Positions 11,732 through 23,404 of a stretch of DNA of 64,000 nucleotides are shown here, in pieces. The notes under the pieces are model-generated. The model was not told where the DNA came from. It ran no database searches and saw nothing but the letters and a program-made list of their open reading frames with translations. Made by a program: the position numbers and the translations under genes. Where the stretch lies: positions 3,073,445 to 3,137,444 of the forward strand of contig OU696581.1 in the NCBI GenBank assembly GCA_916048095.2, given 5' to 3'. Positions within the stretch are counted from its first letter, which is position 1. Each line of letters starts with the position of its first letter. This DNA is from Sacculina carcini. Lineage: Eukaryota; Arthropoda; Thecostraca; Sacculinidae.

Positions 11732-12640
11732 CCTCACGATCCACTCTCCGGATCCTCGATCCCACCAGATCACACGATCTATACAGATCCTTGGACCTCA
11801 AACAGGTCCACGATCTCACCAGATCCTTCGACCTCACACAGGTCCTCGATTAATTTTGTTTAATTCATTTAATTTTCTAGATTGGTGTTATTAGAAATTT
11901 TCATTGCTAATATCATTGCGTTAGCTGCATTGCATTGGTAAATGAATCTATTCTATCTGACCGATGTTTCCAATGCAGTGCGAGACAAATTTTCGTCAAA
12001 ATTGGAACATACACCTCTAATTATTTAATGAATGTTTTGTCTCTATATACAATTTTTTTTAATAATTTATTTCGCAAGGACTTTTCATGTTTTTTTCGTT
12101 TTTCAAATATGATTGGTCAAGTTGGAAATACGAGAACCAATACGATATTCAAGAACCTCGAAATACGAGAACCAATACGAGATACGAGAACCTCTAAATA
12201 CGAGGACCTCGTAGAACTAATCAACATTAGACGAGACGAGATTGAGTGTCAATCTGGACTCAACAAGCAATCTTTACAGTTAGTGCAGAAACACGCTCCA
12301 AACACCAAGTAATATGTTGAAAACATATTTTGTCGTTAGTGATTGAATAATTAATATCGTTTATCAATATATTAATTATTAGTATTTACTGCATATGTGC
12401 TAATGCCATTAAGTAAGAATTAATAGGCTAATAGAACTCGAGTGGAATAAGTTAAATTTCAATTACAAATTTACAGAATATGTTAAATTTATGCCTCGTT
12501 CCGGCGTGAATTCCTTTATGCTTATGTCAATATGTGCATATGTGTATGTGTGTGTGTGTTTGTGTGTATGTGTGTGTGTACATGTATGTTGTGTCTTTGT
12601 GTGAACGTAACCAGAGGGATTATGGATTCTGTTCTTTGCA
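11732..12640. repeat. Short local direct repeats, otherwise non-genic
   Basis: 11745-11850 holds imperfect repeats of GATCC/ACAGGTCC units. 12125-12210 holds imperfect repeats of AAATACGAGAACC. The remainder shows no gene. Confidence 0.5.
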
Positions 12641-12689
12641 ATTTACTAGACCCATGTTGGCGTATTCATCAATTTAGCCTATTTAGAGA

Positions 12690-12758
12690 ATAGGGTCCAG
12701 CATTTGCTATGCTACAACATTTGCCTCCCCCCTGTAAAAATTCCTGGCCACGCCTATG
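12690..12758. mobile_element. Right end of a hAT-like MITE (fragment)
   Basis: The reverse strand from 12758 reads CATAGGCGTGGCCAGGAATT followed by a G-rich stretch. This resembles the start of the other GGCG-ended MITEs in this window. A matching left end was not found, so it is probably a fragment. Confidence 0.4.
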
Positions 12759-12899
12759 CCCAGCACGCCATTTGCTATTGGCTCTGTGACATCGACATTT
12801 CGACGGTGTCAACAACGACCTGGTTTCTAATTGAAGTTGCAATTCTGCACGAGACGTTTGTTTGTTTTTCACGCTGGTGTTGATTCAAATTCGTAGACG

Positions 12900-13960
12900 C
12901 CACGCTGCCCTCAAAACGGCCTATTTTTGCTAATGATCGCGTTGCGTGACGTGTCAGGAGTTGGCCAGGAGCTCTTTTGTAATAATGTAGTGGCGTGTCG
13001 AAGGTGTATTACTTTTCAGAACAGACGTACGTGGGAGGAAGCAATAAGCAATTGGTCAATTGGCCATAATGAACAATGATCCATAGATGATCAGTTGTGG
13101 GCGTACATTTGTCTCAGACTAGAAGCCAATGATGCCGGAAATGATGATGCATCATGACGCATCGCCGTAAACTGCGACGCTCAATAACTTTGATTGAATT
13201 TTTTTTACACTGGACAAAAGCGTGGCGTGTTGTGTTGGATAATTTCATAGAAGAGTTTTGCTGTTTGTATAGTATAATTGGAAGCTCAGTAGACCATATG
13301 CGCAGACAAGATTCTTCGAAGCTTCTTCGAGAAAATCTGGCCACATTTCGCAAGAGGCAACAATTTCCTAGCGGATTACAAATTTAATTTAGCTTGTCTG
13401 AGCTGCCTCGTACAATATTCTTACGTATATTCTTGCAGTATTGGTCCATTGCTGTGTGACATGTTTGCACAATGTATTCTCTGACGTCAGGTACAAAACT
13501 CATCTGGACATTGAGATAACAAAGTCTGGATAGTTAAGAAGTATTTTTCTTAGACTTGAATTTATACTTTGTACTTTGGACAGGCATTTATATGAGCTCT
13601 ACATGTTTGCTATCTTGCGCTGTTTTGAGTGCTGCAATATTACAAGCCATTAATACAATTACAGAACCCCGCGCTTCGTTTCAACGAGGCGACAGTGCAT
13701 TGCACTCATGTGATACGTCCTGCAATGTTGCACAAAAATGTTGAGCGATGCATCGTTGAACGAGCGCTTGAAATCCAGTTATCATCTCTTGCAGCCTCTC
13801 TTGCAGCCTCTCAGCCATCTCTATCATCTCTTGTTGCATTTAATGAGCTTTGTTGCACTGTGCAAATCTCCAGAATCAACTCAATGGGCTCAAATGTATC
13901 TGTTGCCGGCACACTCGGGTTCTATTGTTCGTCCACTTCTGAGTTTGACCTTGAGTGTGT
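12900..13960. other. Non-genic stretch
   Basis: Several short open frames overlap here, but none carries a recognisable motif. A small direct repeat, CTCTTGCAGCCTCTCTTGCA, lies near 13785-13805. Confidence 0.35.
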
Positions 13961-13968
13961 GTTAATTG

Positions 13969-14260
13969 CAGTGGCGGCGCCAAGGGGAGGCTTGGGGGCC
14001 TGGAGCCCCCCAAAATATGCCAAGCCCCGTAAGCCCCCCCAAAAATCATAATCATGGACATCAAAATTTCTTACCACTGTAAATGAAACCCTGTAATTAT
14101 GGCTCAAGTTCGAGGACTGAATCAGTGTGCCCCAGTCCCTTATATCATGTAGTCAGCGTTCGAGTGTAACTCTTCATGCTTCGCCAAGCCCCCTCAACTT
14201 TCTCCTTAGCCCTCCCCCCTCAGCCCCCCCCCCATCGGAAAAATCCTGGCGCCGCCACTG
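13969..14260. mobile_element. hAT-like MITE, CAGTGGCGGCGCCA family, complete copy
   Basis: A 292-bp element with 14-bp inverted ends CAGTGGCGGCGCCA at both termini, followed inward by G-rich (left) and C-rich (right) tracts. It is flanked by the 8-bp near-duplicate GTTAATTG (13961-13968) and TTTAATTG (14261-14268). End motif and target size both fit hAT. A left-end fragment of the same family is at 35681 and a right-end fragment ends at 46431. Confidence 0.9.
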
Positions 14261-14389
14261 TTTAATTGCACATGCCTTACAGCGTAATCTATATTTGTAA
14301 GACGCTGCATGGCTGTCCTGGGAATCCAGCGGATAATTCTACTGTGCATCTTTGAGATTACAGTTCATACGTTATGTAGTACCTACTCA

Positions 14390-14652
14390 CACACACACAC
14401 ACACATGCACACATACACACTCGCATGTGCACATAAATACAAATGCATACACACACACACACACACACTTATATATGAACTTTACCGACGGTTCCAGCAC
14501 TGTGTCTTGTCGTTGGTTTGTGTGCGCGTGTGTGCGTGTGTGTGCACGTACCTGAGAGCTACTACGCGTCACATAAGATACAGTTCTCTTCTGGTTTGGG
14601 TGACAGCAACAGCTGCACAGCTGTCCAAGCTAGCAGCTTCACTCTTTTGTCT

Positions 14653-14690
<38 letters not shown>
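14390..14690. repeat. CA and TG microsatellites
   Basis: CA tracts at 14391-14404 and 14450-14468, and a (TG)n tract at about 14655-14688, close upstream of the candidate exon at 14853. Confidence 0.9.
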
Positions 14691-14691
<1 letters not shown>

Positions 14692-14697
14692 GCGCAG

Positions 14698-14790
14698 TCG
14701 TCCGGTCTGAAGTCCTCACTGGTCTGAAGTGGTCTGAAGTCTTTGCTAGTCTGAAGTGGTCTGAAGTCTTTGCTAGTCTGAAGTGGTCAC
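14698..14790 (+). repeat. Short tandem repeat of GTCTGAAGTGGTCTGAAGTC
   Basis: The unit GTCTGAAGTGGTCTGAAGTC plus TTTGCTA is repeated with a period of about 32 bp. It lies in the presumed 5' leader of the candidate exon that follows. Confidence 0.85.
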
Positions 14791-14852
14791 TGGATCTTTT
14801 GTGTTCGTCTCTTGTTGTTGCACTTGGTCGGTCTAGTGTGTGTATTGGTGTT

Positions 14853-15001
14853 ATGCACGCGCGCCACTCAGTGTCTGCCAGGTCGCGACTTTCACTTCGC
14901 AGCGACGCGATGTCTCGTCGACTGCGACGCTACAACACGCACGTCTGGCTGCCGGATCGCAACGAGGTGGACGTCAAACGCGTGCATAGTCTCGCGCACA
15001 T
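14853..15001 (+). CDS. Candidate alternative 5' coding exon of PDE4 (dunce)
   Basis: A GC- and CpG-rich open segment in an AT-rich neighbourhood. It starts at ATG (14853), has a second in-frame ATG at 14910, and ends at a textbook donor, AT|GTGAGT, at 15001/15002. It encodes about 49 basic residues, including YNTHVWLPDRNEVDVKRVH. The exon leaves two bases of an incomplete codon, and the PDE4 UCR1 exon at 58565 supplies exactly one, so the two are phase-compatible (junction codon ATT, Ile). Isoform-specific first exons spliced onto UCR1 across very long introns are known for PDE4 genes. I do not recognise the peptide itself, and the PDE4 assignment rests on phase, strand and composition only. 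It could instead be a first exon of something else. Confidence 0.4.
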
Positions 15002-15361
15002 GTGAGTCAAGTCAATTTGCATGTACACTGAGCTCTAGGCTGGCTCACACCTCGACTGCGAGTTATCAAGCAAAGCAAAAGCAAACAGCGTCCGGACCGT
15101 CACCTAGATTTGCATCAGGAAAACGATAGGAGACAAAGGAGTTAGGGATATTAAGCTTCGGGTACGTTTGGTACCCGGATCTCTTTCTCTTTCCTAACTA
15201 ACACAGCCTAACTGACCTAACCTAACCCAACCTTACCTAACCTAACAAGAAAAGCGAAAGAGAGCGGAACCAAACTTACCCGAGGCGTAAAATCCCAATT
15301 TCCGGAGGCAAATATGATAATGTAGTAATTATATACCCTTATATTATTATATGTCCTTCTT

Positions 15362-15695
15362 GCTGGACTCCGTGGTGTAGTGGTAGCATACCCGCCTAAC
15401 AAGCGACAGGTCTGTGTCTCGAAACACTCGGAGGAGAATTTCTTTGGGCGAATTCTATACTGCAACAGCCACCGTCCACTCAGCGGTAAATGATGGTACC
15501 AGATATCAGTCATGTGTTGTGCCAAGCATTCTGGGGAGGTGTCCTCTCTAATACGTCTTCCATCCTTGTGATGCTACAGCGTGGCAAGGGTCGGTTCTGC
15601 GGTGACAGCGAGCTGCACGGGGTACACCTGTGTGTTCATAAGCTTCGGCTTCTTCCCGTGTAGCAGCTGTCACTTAGGCCTTTAACCTTTAACAT
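15362..15695 (+). mobile_element. tRNA-Val-derived SINE, copy 1
   Basis: The head resembles a valine tRNA, with an A-box-like GTGGTGTAGTGGTAGC and an anticodon loop region CGCCTAACAAGCG (AAC anticodon). The B-box region is degraded (GTGTCTCGAAACAC). The body (GATGGTACCAGATATCAGTC and CATTCTGGGGAGGTG) and 3' part (TCATAAGCTTCGGCTTCTTC) are shared with the copy at 35045. It is a SINE rather than a tRNA gene because the head is mutated and followed by a conserved body. Confidence 0.88.
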
Positions 15696-16028
15696 TCTTT
15701 GCTCCGTTGTGTGAGAATCGAACGCATTTGCAGGAAGAATGTATAGGAGGTTAGAATGTGTGTCCACTGACTCGGAATCTGAATAAAAGCAGAAACATTT
15801 TCGCGGGTTTTCCAGGAATTTCGAGGAATTCAGTGACTTGAAGATCGGACAAAACGTGATGTCCGATGCTGATGTACCGCCTTGTCGGAAGCAATTGGTC
15901 CAAGGAGACTGCGTTTTTGTGATGCTTAAATAAGGAAAGGAAAAATATCAAAATATATCTTGGCGTAATCTTTAAAAATATCTTGGCGTTATCTTTTATT
16001 GTTCTCTTTCGTTATCCAGTAACATATC

Positions 16029-16600
16029 TGTGACCAGGACCTGTCGATTGATCCTACGCTCTCTGTATCAAATTCGTCCCTTTCTAGATCGTCCTTCTGC
16101 CATTAAGCTTATTGTCTCTCTTATTTTTTCTCGCATTAATTACTGCTGCTCTTTATATTTTCATGTTCCTCATTACTCTTTGCGTGTTCTTCAGCGTGTG
16201 ATGACTTCTTCATGTCGTTCTGTTTTTTCTCCAACTCCCTGTCGTCATACTTCCCAATTTCTGTTTGATTTTCGTTGGCTACCTATCATTCCTCGTATTC
16301 ATGTTCGTATCTGTTGTATTGTATATAAGTTTATTCGTGACCCCCTTCAACCTTCCTATTTTTCTGGTCTCCTCACTGTATCTTCTGCATATTCTCGCAA
16401 TTATCGCCCTCTTGTCTGCTCTCGTGCTCTCAACGAATCAACTTGGTCCGTTAATCGCTTTCTTTTTTGCTCCTCGTTTGTACAACTTCCTTCATGCTAC
16501 CATTGTGTATGCTCCTTCTTTTAGATCTTTCCGTTCTTCTCTTTTTCAACTTGTCTTTTGATCCTTCCTCACATACTCTCACTCCCTATGCTTGCCACGT
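16029..16600 (+). mobile_element. L2 LINE fragment: RT C-terminus and tail
   Basis: The translation starts abruptly at TRTCRLILRSLYQIRPFLD, equivalent to about residue 635 of the L2 ORF at 5097-7310. It continues through the C-terminal LPIIPRIH and NEST.S motifs, then shifts frame near the end. It is a 5'-truncated, decayed insertion on the plus strand. The sequence after 16600 is AT-rich, and the true 3' end cannot be placed. Confidence 0.85.
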
Positions 16601-17390
16601 CATGTGTTTACTGCTGTAGATATATTTCTTCAATTGTGTTGCCTTCTTTGATGTGTGATTTCGTCTGTATTTGATTTTTTCAAACATATGATAATATTGG
16701 ATCAAACATAATTTTGTTTGTAGACGTCACACGTCTAAGAATGTACATTCATTCAATGACGTTACTAAACGATACATATAAAAGTATTTTCGGCATAAAA
16801 ATTTAACGATAAAAACCGAACTAGCAGGCAAATATTTTAATTGGTAATTTTCAAATGCCTTCAAACTTAATTATAGCATCCAAGTCAAACTTCTCAAATA
16901 TGATTAATAATTAATTCGAGGCGCAGGCAGCAATAAAACAGTGGAGCTTAATTAAGTTGAAACATTTTCAATTCATAGTTTTGTTAGTTTTAGCTTGATT
17001 GTCCGAGCAATGTTATCTTTGTGAATTATTCCAGATGAAATGTTCGAAATTTGTCGAGGCGTGCGTTGTCTGTTCAGACAAAATCACTGAATAATTGTTC
17101 CGTGCGCTAAATGGTTAGTGAAATATTACGAAGAACAAAGCCAGTCATTCATGGATATTACTAGTGCGAGTCGACTAGACACGCCACAACGCTATTTTCA
17201 CGCTAATAACCAGAGGCCGGCAAAATGCGTGCTCAAATAATAAAATTCACCTAAACCCCTGTTCTTATGGTAAATAAAATATATGAAAGGTAATTTCTGG
17301 CAAATGTTCACCTAAAATGGGAGATTTATTATCTTACTAGCTAAATTATCTTATTAATCATAAAATTTCAATCTTTCTAATCAGATAATT
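16601..17390. other. AT-rich non-genic stretch
   Basis: No gene or terminal repeat recognised. The left part may contain L2 3'-UTR. Confidence 0.4.
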
Positions 17391-17394
17391 TTAT

Positions 17395-17759
17395 TCGATT
17401 CAGACGAAGCTGTGTCAATACTGAAAGCGCAAAATATCATTCAAGATCCACAGCTCCAAGTAGATCTGGCTGCTGGAAACTTCGCATTCATTCTTCTTCA
17501 TTTGACGACGTTAGACACGACAGGATTGTCTCTGGTGGAAGTGCTAATCCAATTTGATCTATTCAGAATTAATATTGGAAAACTTACTGGTGATAAAGGA
17601 GGTCGACTATGTCAAAAATTTCCAGTAATCCTGACACGAAAGCCTGATTTTGAGCTATTGTGCTCGGAGAAAAAATTGCAAGCAAAAATGTATGTTGATC
17701 ACGCTATTGAAATAGATTATATTTCCCATGAAATTTCAATACCAATTTTAATTGTGTAG
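17395..17759 (+). pseudogene. Unassigned ORF, possibly a hAT-type transposase remnant
   Basis: An open frame of about 118 codons ends at 17759 and is open leftward to about 17395, where TTCGATTCAG could be a splice acceptor. It contains IIQDPQLQVDLA, a T-rich LTTLDTTGLSLVEVLIQFD stretch and VILTRKPDFELL. The layout vaguely resembles the helical region before the dimerisation domain of insect hAT-like proteins, but no catalytic or BED-type motif is present. Family assignment is a guess. It could equally be a lone host exon. Confidence 0.25.
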
Positions 17760-18750
17760 TGACGCTATGATATTAAAAAAACACATATTTGAGCTTTTGT
17801 AACACATATTTGAGCTTTGCATCACATATTTTGTACAAATTACAGGTCACATGAGAATAGCCTAAGAATGGGAAAAATTTCATATTTTCCAAGGTCTACT
17901 AATAACTCCAGAAATACTGGACCAATTCCTACCGAATTTTCCCCGTTGTATAAATAATTTAATATAACTCTTTTGTATATTATCCATTGATGGTGAATGG
18001 AGGGCGAATTCAATCCGAACCTTTGTTTCAATCCGAATTCTATTGAATTTATCAGCGCTGTTGTGACATACATGCAGGGGTGGCTCATTGAAGCAAAATC
18101 AGGAATAAAAGAAAAATGGCTACACTTTTACTACGACGTTTTTGCGCGTCTTGCCGCCAATTAGCCTGGTGCTTTGTTTAGCACATTTTTTTGCACCAAA
18201 AGAACGTAAACAAATTGCTTCTGTGTAATGGGCCCAAAAAAATCGTAACAAGAATACTCTATTCATTACAAATTATCCAATATTTCGGATGGATGTATCC
18301 TAATGTGCGCGTGTGTGTGTGTGTGTGTTTGTTTGTGCGTTATTGCGCATATTGGCCGATCATATCTATATAATACCTATCTATAATATCCCTTGCCTAT
18401 ACACTTGGGGCTAGATAGAGAGAGAGAGAGTTTATGGTCAGCCGTCATCTGTGTGCTACAAGCATTAACGATATATCCACTTACACTGATCACTCCCCTA
18501 CAGCATACATTAACTATTCTACACACATATCACATACAGACACTCACACACACACACACATGCGTAATTCGTGTCAATATGGAAGCGCATACAGCATTGG
18601 TTCTCAACGTTTACAGTGTTAGCACTTGTTTACACTCAGCAGTCAGTTCTCGAACACGGACTGATTTCTTGACAGCTATGCAAAACAGTTGAAAATACAA
18701 CCGACGTAGTAACGAACCCTTTTTCTGTTCCATATTCATTCGTACATCTA
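17760..18750. other. Non-genic, with small microsatellites
   Basis: TG at 18308-18330, GA at 18415-18431 and CA at 18541-18560. No exon recognised. Confidence 0.4.
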
Positions 18751-18759
18751 GAACTAGAA

Positions 18760-19080
18760 CAGGGGTAGTTTAACCGGGGGTATTCATACCCCTTGGGGAT
18801 ATGGGAACCAAAATCCGGTGGTATGGGACTCGATTTCTGGGTACTGGCATATATTATTAATGGCTTATAAATAATGAAATAATCAATGGTAAAGTTTTAC
18901 TAGTAATCCGTATCTAAAGTACAATCAATTCAAGCAATTAAAACACTCGTGTATTTAGAAAACATACTGGAAAACAATAGGATTGGTGATAATTATTTGA
19001 ACAGTCAAATAAAGGGAGTATGGGACCATATTCGGCAATCCACTGGGGGTATGGGATCATCAAAAGGTTAAGAACCCGTG
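18760..19080. mobile_element. hAT-like MITE, CASGGGTWNTTTAACC ends
   Basis: The left end is CAGGGGTAGTTTAACC and the reverse of the right end is CACGGGTTCTTAACC. This is the end type seen in Charlie-like hAT elements (CAGTGGTTCTTAACC). The flanks share ACTAG (AACTAGAA / CACTAGGG), a weak 8-bp target duplication. Interior GGGGGTATGGGA motifs occur near both ends. No transposase. Confidence 0.7.
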
Positions 19081-19296
19081 CACTAGGGAATGAATGCTTT
19101 TTCAGGAAAAAATATGGAGCATAGATAAAATATATATATTTCCTTTAATTTTAAACAAGAATTTTCGCGCCACATAGAACCCTAGGCATACAACAACCAT
19201 ACCATTGTGTTTCCAGTTATCAGCTCTGGCTCATAGCTGACAAAGTTTTTAATGGTCTGTTTTGTTGGCTAAATTTAATTGGTCAAAGTTTTTGAT

Positions 19297-19329
19297 CGCG
19301 GTTGCACTCAAAGTTTGAGTGCAACCGCG
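19297..19329. repeat. Perfect inverted repeat, 16-bp arms, 1-bp spacer
   Basis: Arm CGCGGTTGCACTCAAA (19297-19312), spacer G, then its exact reverse complement (19314-19329). It could form a cruciform or hairpin. Confidence 0.95.
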
Positions 19330-19383
19330 CTTTGCTGCCTGACTTCTTTGCCGGTTTTGAAGACGAGCCAGACTTTGCTGCAC

Positions 19384-19445
19384 TGTTGCACACGAACCGG
19401 ATGTTGCACACGAGCCGGATATTGCACACGAGCCGGATGTTGTTG
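19384..19445 (+). repeat. Short tandem repeat TTGCACACGAGCCGGATG
   Basis: An 18-bp unit in about three copies with few differences, directly after the palindrome at 19297. Confidence 0.88.
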
Positions 19446-19536
19446 CATGCTAATGTAAACAGTTTATTTGTGGTATTCAGGCGAGCTTTATCAATGCAGA
19501 TATGCCTGTAGCAGGCACCTTCATAATGACGCAGTT

Positions 19537-19848
19537 CAAGGGTCCTTAACCAGGGTTACTTTGTCCCCTAGGGGTGCCAGTCTGCTTCCTAAGGCGTGTG
19601 AGGACTTCTGTGACAAATTTCAGGAAATATTTGTTTTGCCTATGCTTCATATATCTACCTGGGAAAATGACATTTTCTTAAAGGAGCTTCAAATTGTCTG
19701 CATGCATTTTGGATAGAAAAAAGTTTTGTTATTACGTCGTTTGTATGTTTAATCTTTTAATATGGCTACCAGGAAAGCAGGGACGGTGCGAGAAGGGAAC
19801 GCTGATTTGAAAAGGGGTGCGAACACTGGTAAAGGTTGAGAACCACTG
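19537..19848. mobile_element. hAT-like MITE, CAGTGGTTCTCAACC ends
   Basis: The right end, reversed, is CAGTGGTTCTCAACCTTT, a classical Charlie-type hAT terminus. The left end is CAAGGGTCCTTAACC. Flanking 8-mers do not match (ACGCAGTT / AACTAGAC), so the target duplication is lost or one end is displaced. It lies 450 bp from the related element at 18760. Confidence 0.65.
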
Positions 19849-19849
19849 A

Positions 19850-21170
19850 ACTAGACAATTGTGCATTACATTTCGCCAAAAAATATTTCACATTATAAAG
19901 GAACACTTTCTTTCTCATTTTCGCGTAGAGTCGAAAAAACACTTGAATTGGCACCCGCGCTGTCGTTGGTCGCGCCTGTGTCGATCTGCACTGCACCATG
20001 GTGCAATTGAGTTTCGCTGTTTCGCTGACTATAACGGCCCCAGGCAAAATCTAATCGTTTCGCTCAAGCGTTCAGCACTTCTGCAGTGTGTGTGTGTGTG
20101 TGCGTGTGTGTGTGTTTGCGAGTGGAAAATTGTTGTGCATTCGGAGGAGGCTCTTCCAAATTCACACTTTTCATTCTGTCCGACTTCAATATGCTGACAC
20201 AATGTTGCATTCTATGGCTGCCATCGCATTTGACAATTCGCTACGGTATATATCCGAGTTTCGACCATAAACAAGACGTTTTTGGAAATTGAATCTGTCT
20301 GTACTCTTGGGATACGTCATTATAAACGTGAAACATCTCCCTGAATCATGACTGATCAAATAATGACTCTTAATTAATTATGCTGCTGATCAAGGCGCAG
20401 GGAGATTGCAGTCATGCAATTTATGGCGTTGACGCTCGTCTCATCTCACCGTGCTTATTGATTTTAATAATATAAATTGCAATAATGATGATTATAGAGG
20501 ATACACTATTGTTCAGATATTTTCTCCTTCAACGGTTATTATATTTTCGAATTTCTATTTAGAAATTGATTGATGATCTTATATAAAAAACAACACATTT
20601 CTGGAGTTTGTGTATATAAATTTATGTTTGTCTGGACGATATTTTTGGATGGTCAAGTTAATTCGATTCACCTTTGGCTCACCTTTATCAAATCAATGAA
20701 AAATGTCTTCTCTGATGAAACTTGCGTTGACCGAGTTCGTTTTACACAGCACCATAGATCAATATGTATTTTCCCAAAGGCTATGCTTGGAGCTTCAATT
20801 GAATATGAATCAAGCGGCTGTATTTGTGTTTCGCAACTTGTCGAAATCTTGCTAGCAGCCGACATTGCTAGCAACAGCCATTTTTGTTCCAAACTTTGCC
20901 AGCGTGAGTATGTTTGAGTTAGTGTGTCTGTGTGTTTGTGTGTATGTGTGCGTGTGTGTGTATGTGTGTGTGTGTGGGGGTGTAAATGGTAAATAATAAG
21001 GGCATTGTGCGGGAAATCAGCTCGAATGGAAAAATGTCCATATTCTAAAAACATTTTTAAGCCATTTTCGCACATTTTTGCATATTTTCGCATATGTTTG
21101 CATATGTATGTTATTGCAGATATGTCTTGGGCACTGGGTATGGACAGAGTCGTGGCGAGGTCTTTTAACC
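19850..21170. other. Non-genic, with TG microsatellites
   Basis: TG tracts near 20085-20113 and 20915-20976. Overlapping short open frames show no family motif. Confidence 0.4.
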
Positions 21171-21173
21171 CTC

Positions 21174-21196
21174 CCCCCGGAAGAGAATTCCGGGGG
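21174..21196. repeat. Inverted repeat CCCCCGGAA / TTCCGGGGG
   Basis: Nine-bp perfect arms around a 5-nt GAGAA loop. Confidence 0.85.
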
Positions 21197-21347
21197 CACC
21201 ATTATAAGTATGACACCATTATATCAGAGGTACGACTTTGGCAAAATGCAGTTACGAGCAGCCCCTCGGTCTTTTGGGGACCCACTGGACTTTTATGCGC
21301 TACTTTATGATAAAATTTAATAGCATGCGTGAGGCAGCGGGCCCACG

Positions 21348-21405
21348 TGCGGATCCAGGGGGCTCAGGGGGCTGCACCCCCCCCCCCCCCCCCCCCAAAA
21401 AAAAA
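21348..21405. repeat. GGATCCAGGGGG MITE end and C20/A9 homopolymer
   Basis: GCGGATCCAGGGGGCTCAGG resembles the terminal sequence of the GGCGGATCCAG hAT-like family (60685, 62920). It runs into about 20 C followed by 9 A, a likely hotspot for sequencing or assembly error. Confidence 0.5.
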
Positions 21406-21707
21406 TATGTTTCCATCAACTCCTCATAGCCAAGAGATTCAGTAATATAGGCCATTAAAAATATTTTTTATATAATTTATTGACATAATAATTATCTCAG
21501 ACTTTGCATAATGATGCTGTTACGCGATGGCTCGTTCAGAGCGCGCACATAACAAAGAGCGGTGTAGCACATCAGATATCTATATATATAAAAGAGATCC
21601 TCTGTGTGTGTGTGTGTGTGTGTGTCTGTGTGTCTGTTCGATCCTCCTTGGTCCATTTTCTATCAGCTATTATTCGGCCACCACTCAGCCTACCTGCTAA
21701 CAATTTA

Positions 21708-23290
21708 TACCATCACGTTGGAAAGTTTCTTGTCTACACTTTAGATTAAATTTTAAATTTCAAAAATGAAATCAAAAAAAGTTATAGCGGTGAAAAGACA
21801 AAGTGAACCCTGAAAAATGCGAAAATTTTGGTCAATTTTCTGAAGACTACTCCTCCCAAACCAGCAATGGTACAACTATACAAATTATACCACTGTGTAG
21901 AAAAATGTTTGTTCTACTCAACAAATTATAATTTATACCCAAAAATTAAATATGAAACATGTAAAATGGAAAAAAATCAATCTACATTCATAATTTTATT
22001 TAAACTCCACGCGTCCGATTTTCTATACTTTTTTCGCTATTTTTCAAAAACTAATTATCACACATCTAAATAAATAATACCATCATGCTGGGAATTTTGT
22101 TTACTACAACACGGTACAATTTTTAATTTTCCAAAGTGTATTAAGAAAAGGTTACGGCGGTGTGAAGTGTAAATGACAAAGTCAAAAAAGCAAAATTAGC
22201 ACACAAAAACGTGAATATTTTGGTCAATATTCCGCTATCTATTCCTCATAAGCCAGCAATGGTACAGCTATAAAAAATTTACTAATGTGTAGATAATTTT
22301 GTGTTCTATAAGAAAAGTTATAATTTATACCCACAAATGATACAAAAAATGTATAAAATTGGCAAAATTCTCAAATACATCCAAAATTACACTTGAACAC
22401 CGGGTGACTAAAATTAATTCATTTTTCTACTATTTCTCGGTAAATATTAGTTATACATAAAAATAAATTATACCATCGTGCTAGAAATCTTGTTTTCTAC
22501 AATACGGTATAATTTGTAATTTTCCAAAGTATATCTGAAGGAAGTTACGGCGGTGTAAAGTCAAAAGGACATATTGCCAATTTGACAGCTATTATGCGCA
22601 CTTGCGATTACATAGGAATATACCACTGTGTAGATAATCTTGTGTTTACAAGATAAGCTATAATTTATATCCACAAATGAAACAAAAAACGTGTACAATT
22701 GGCAAAATTCTCAAATACATCCTAAATAACACTTGAACACCGGGCGACTAAAATTAATTCATTTTACTACTATTTCTCAGTAACTATTTGTTATATAAAA
22801 AAATAATTATACCATCGTGCTAGAAATCTTGTTTTCTACAATACGGTATAATTTGTAATTTTCCAAAGGAAGTTACGGCGGTGTAAAGTCAAAATGGCAT
22901 GTTGCCAATTTGACAGCTATTATGCGCACTTGCGATTACACATGAATATACACTGATTTAATTTCACTGAAGTCCAATCACAATTTACGCACTTGCGATT
23001 ACACAGGAATATACTACTGTGTAGAGAATTTTGTGTTCTACAATATAAGCTATAATTTATACCCACAAATGATACAAAAAACGTGTAAAATTGGCAAAAT
23101 TATCAAATACATCCAAAATTACACTTGAACACCGGGCGACTAAAATTAATTTATTTTTCTACTATTTCCCAGTAACTATTTGTTATACATGAAAATAAAT
23201 TATACCATCGTGCTAGAAATATTGTTTTCTACAATACGGTATAATTTGTAATTTTCCAAAGGGTATCTGAAGGAAGTTACGGCGGTGGCG
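21708..23290 (+). repeat. Tandem array, 340-390-bp unit, about 4.5 copies
   Basis: The block TACCATCGTGCTAGAAATCT starts at 21708 (diverged), 22078, 22471, 22810 and 23203. Each is followed by ACAATACGGTATAATTTGTA and a GTTACGGCGGTG motif. Copies become more similar from left to right. Confidence 0.9.
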
Positions 23291-23404
23291 GTACTTAAGC
23301 AAATGATATTGGGGAATGATGTTAAGTAATAAATATAGTTTGAAAACATTCTGATGAAAAGATTTCATCATCTTTCATTGTTTGTTTCGTGTTTGTGTTC
23401 TGAA

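Noticed and set aside
15369-15440. Possible tRNA-Val genes at 15.37 kb and 35.05 kb
   Set aside because: Both are followed by the same conserved 250-bp body and the first has a broken B box, so they are SINE heads.
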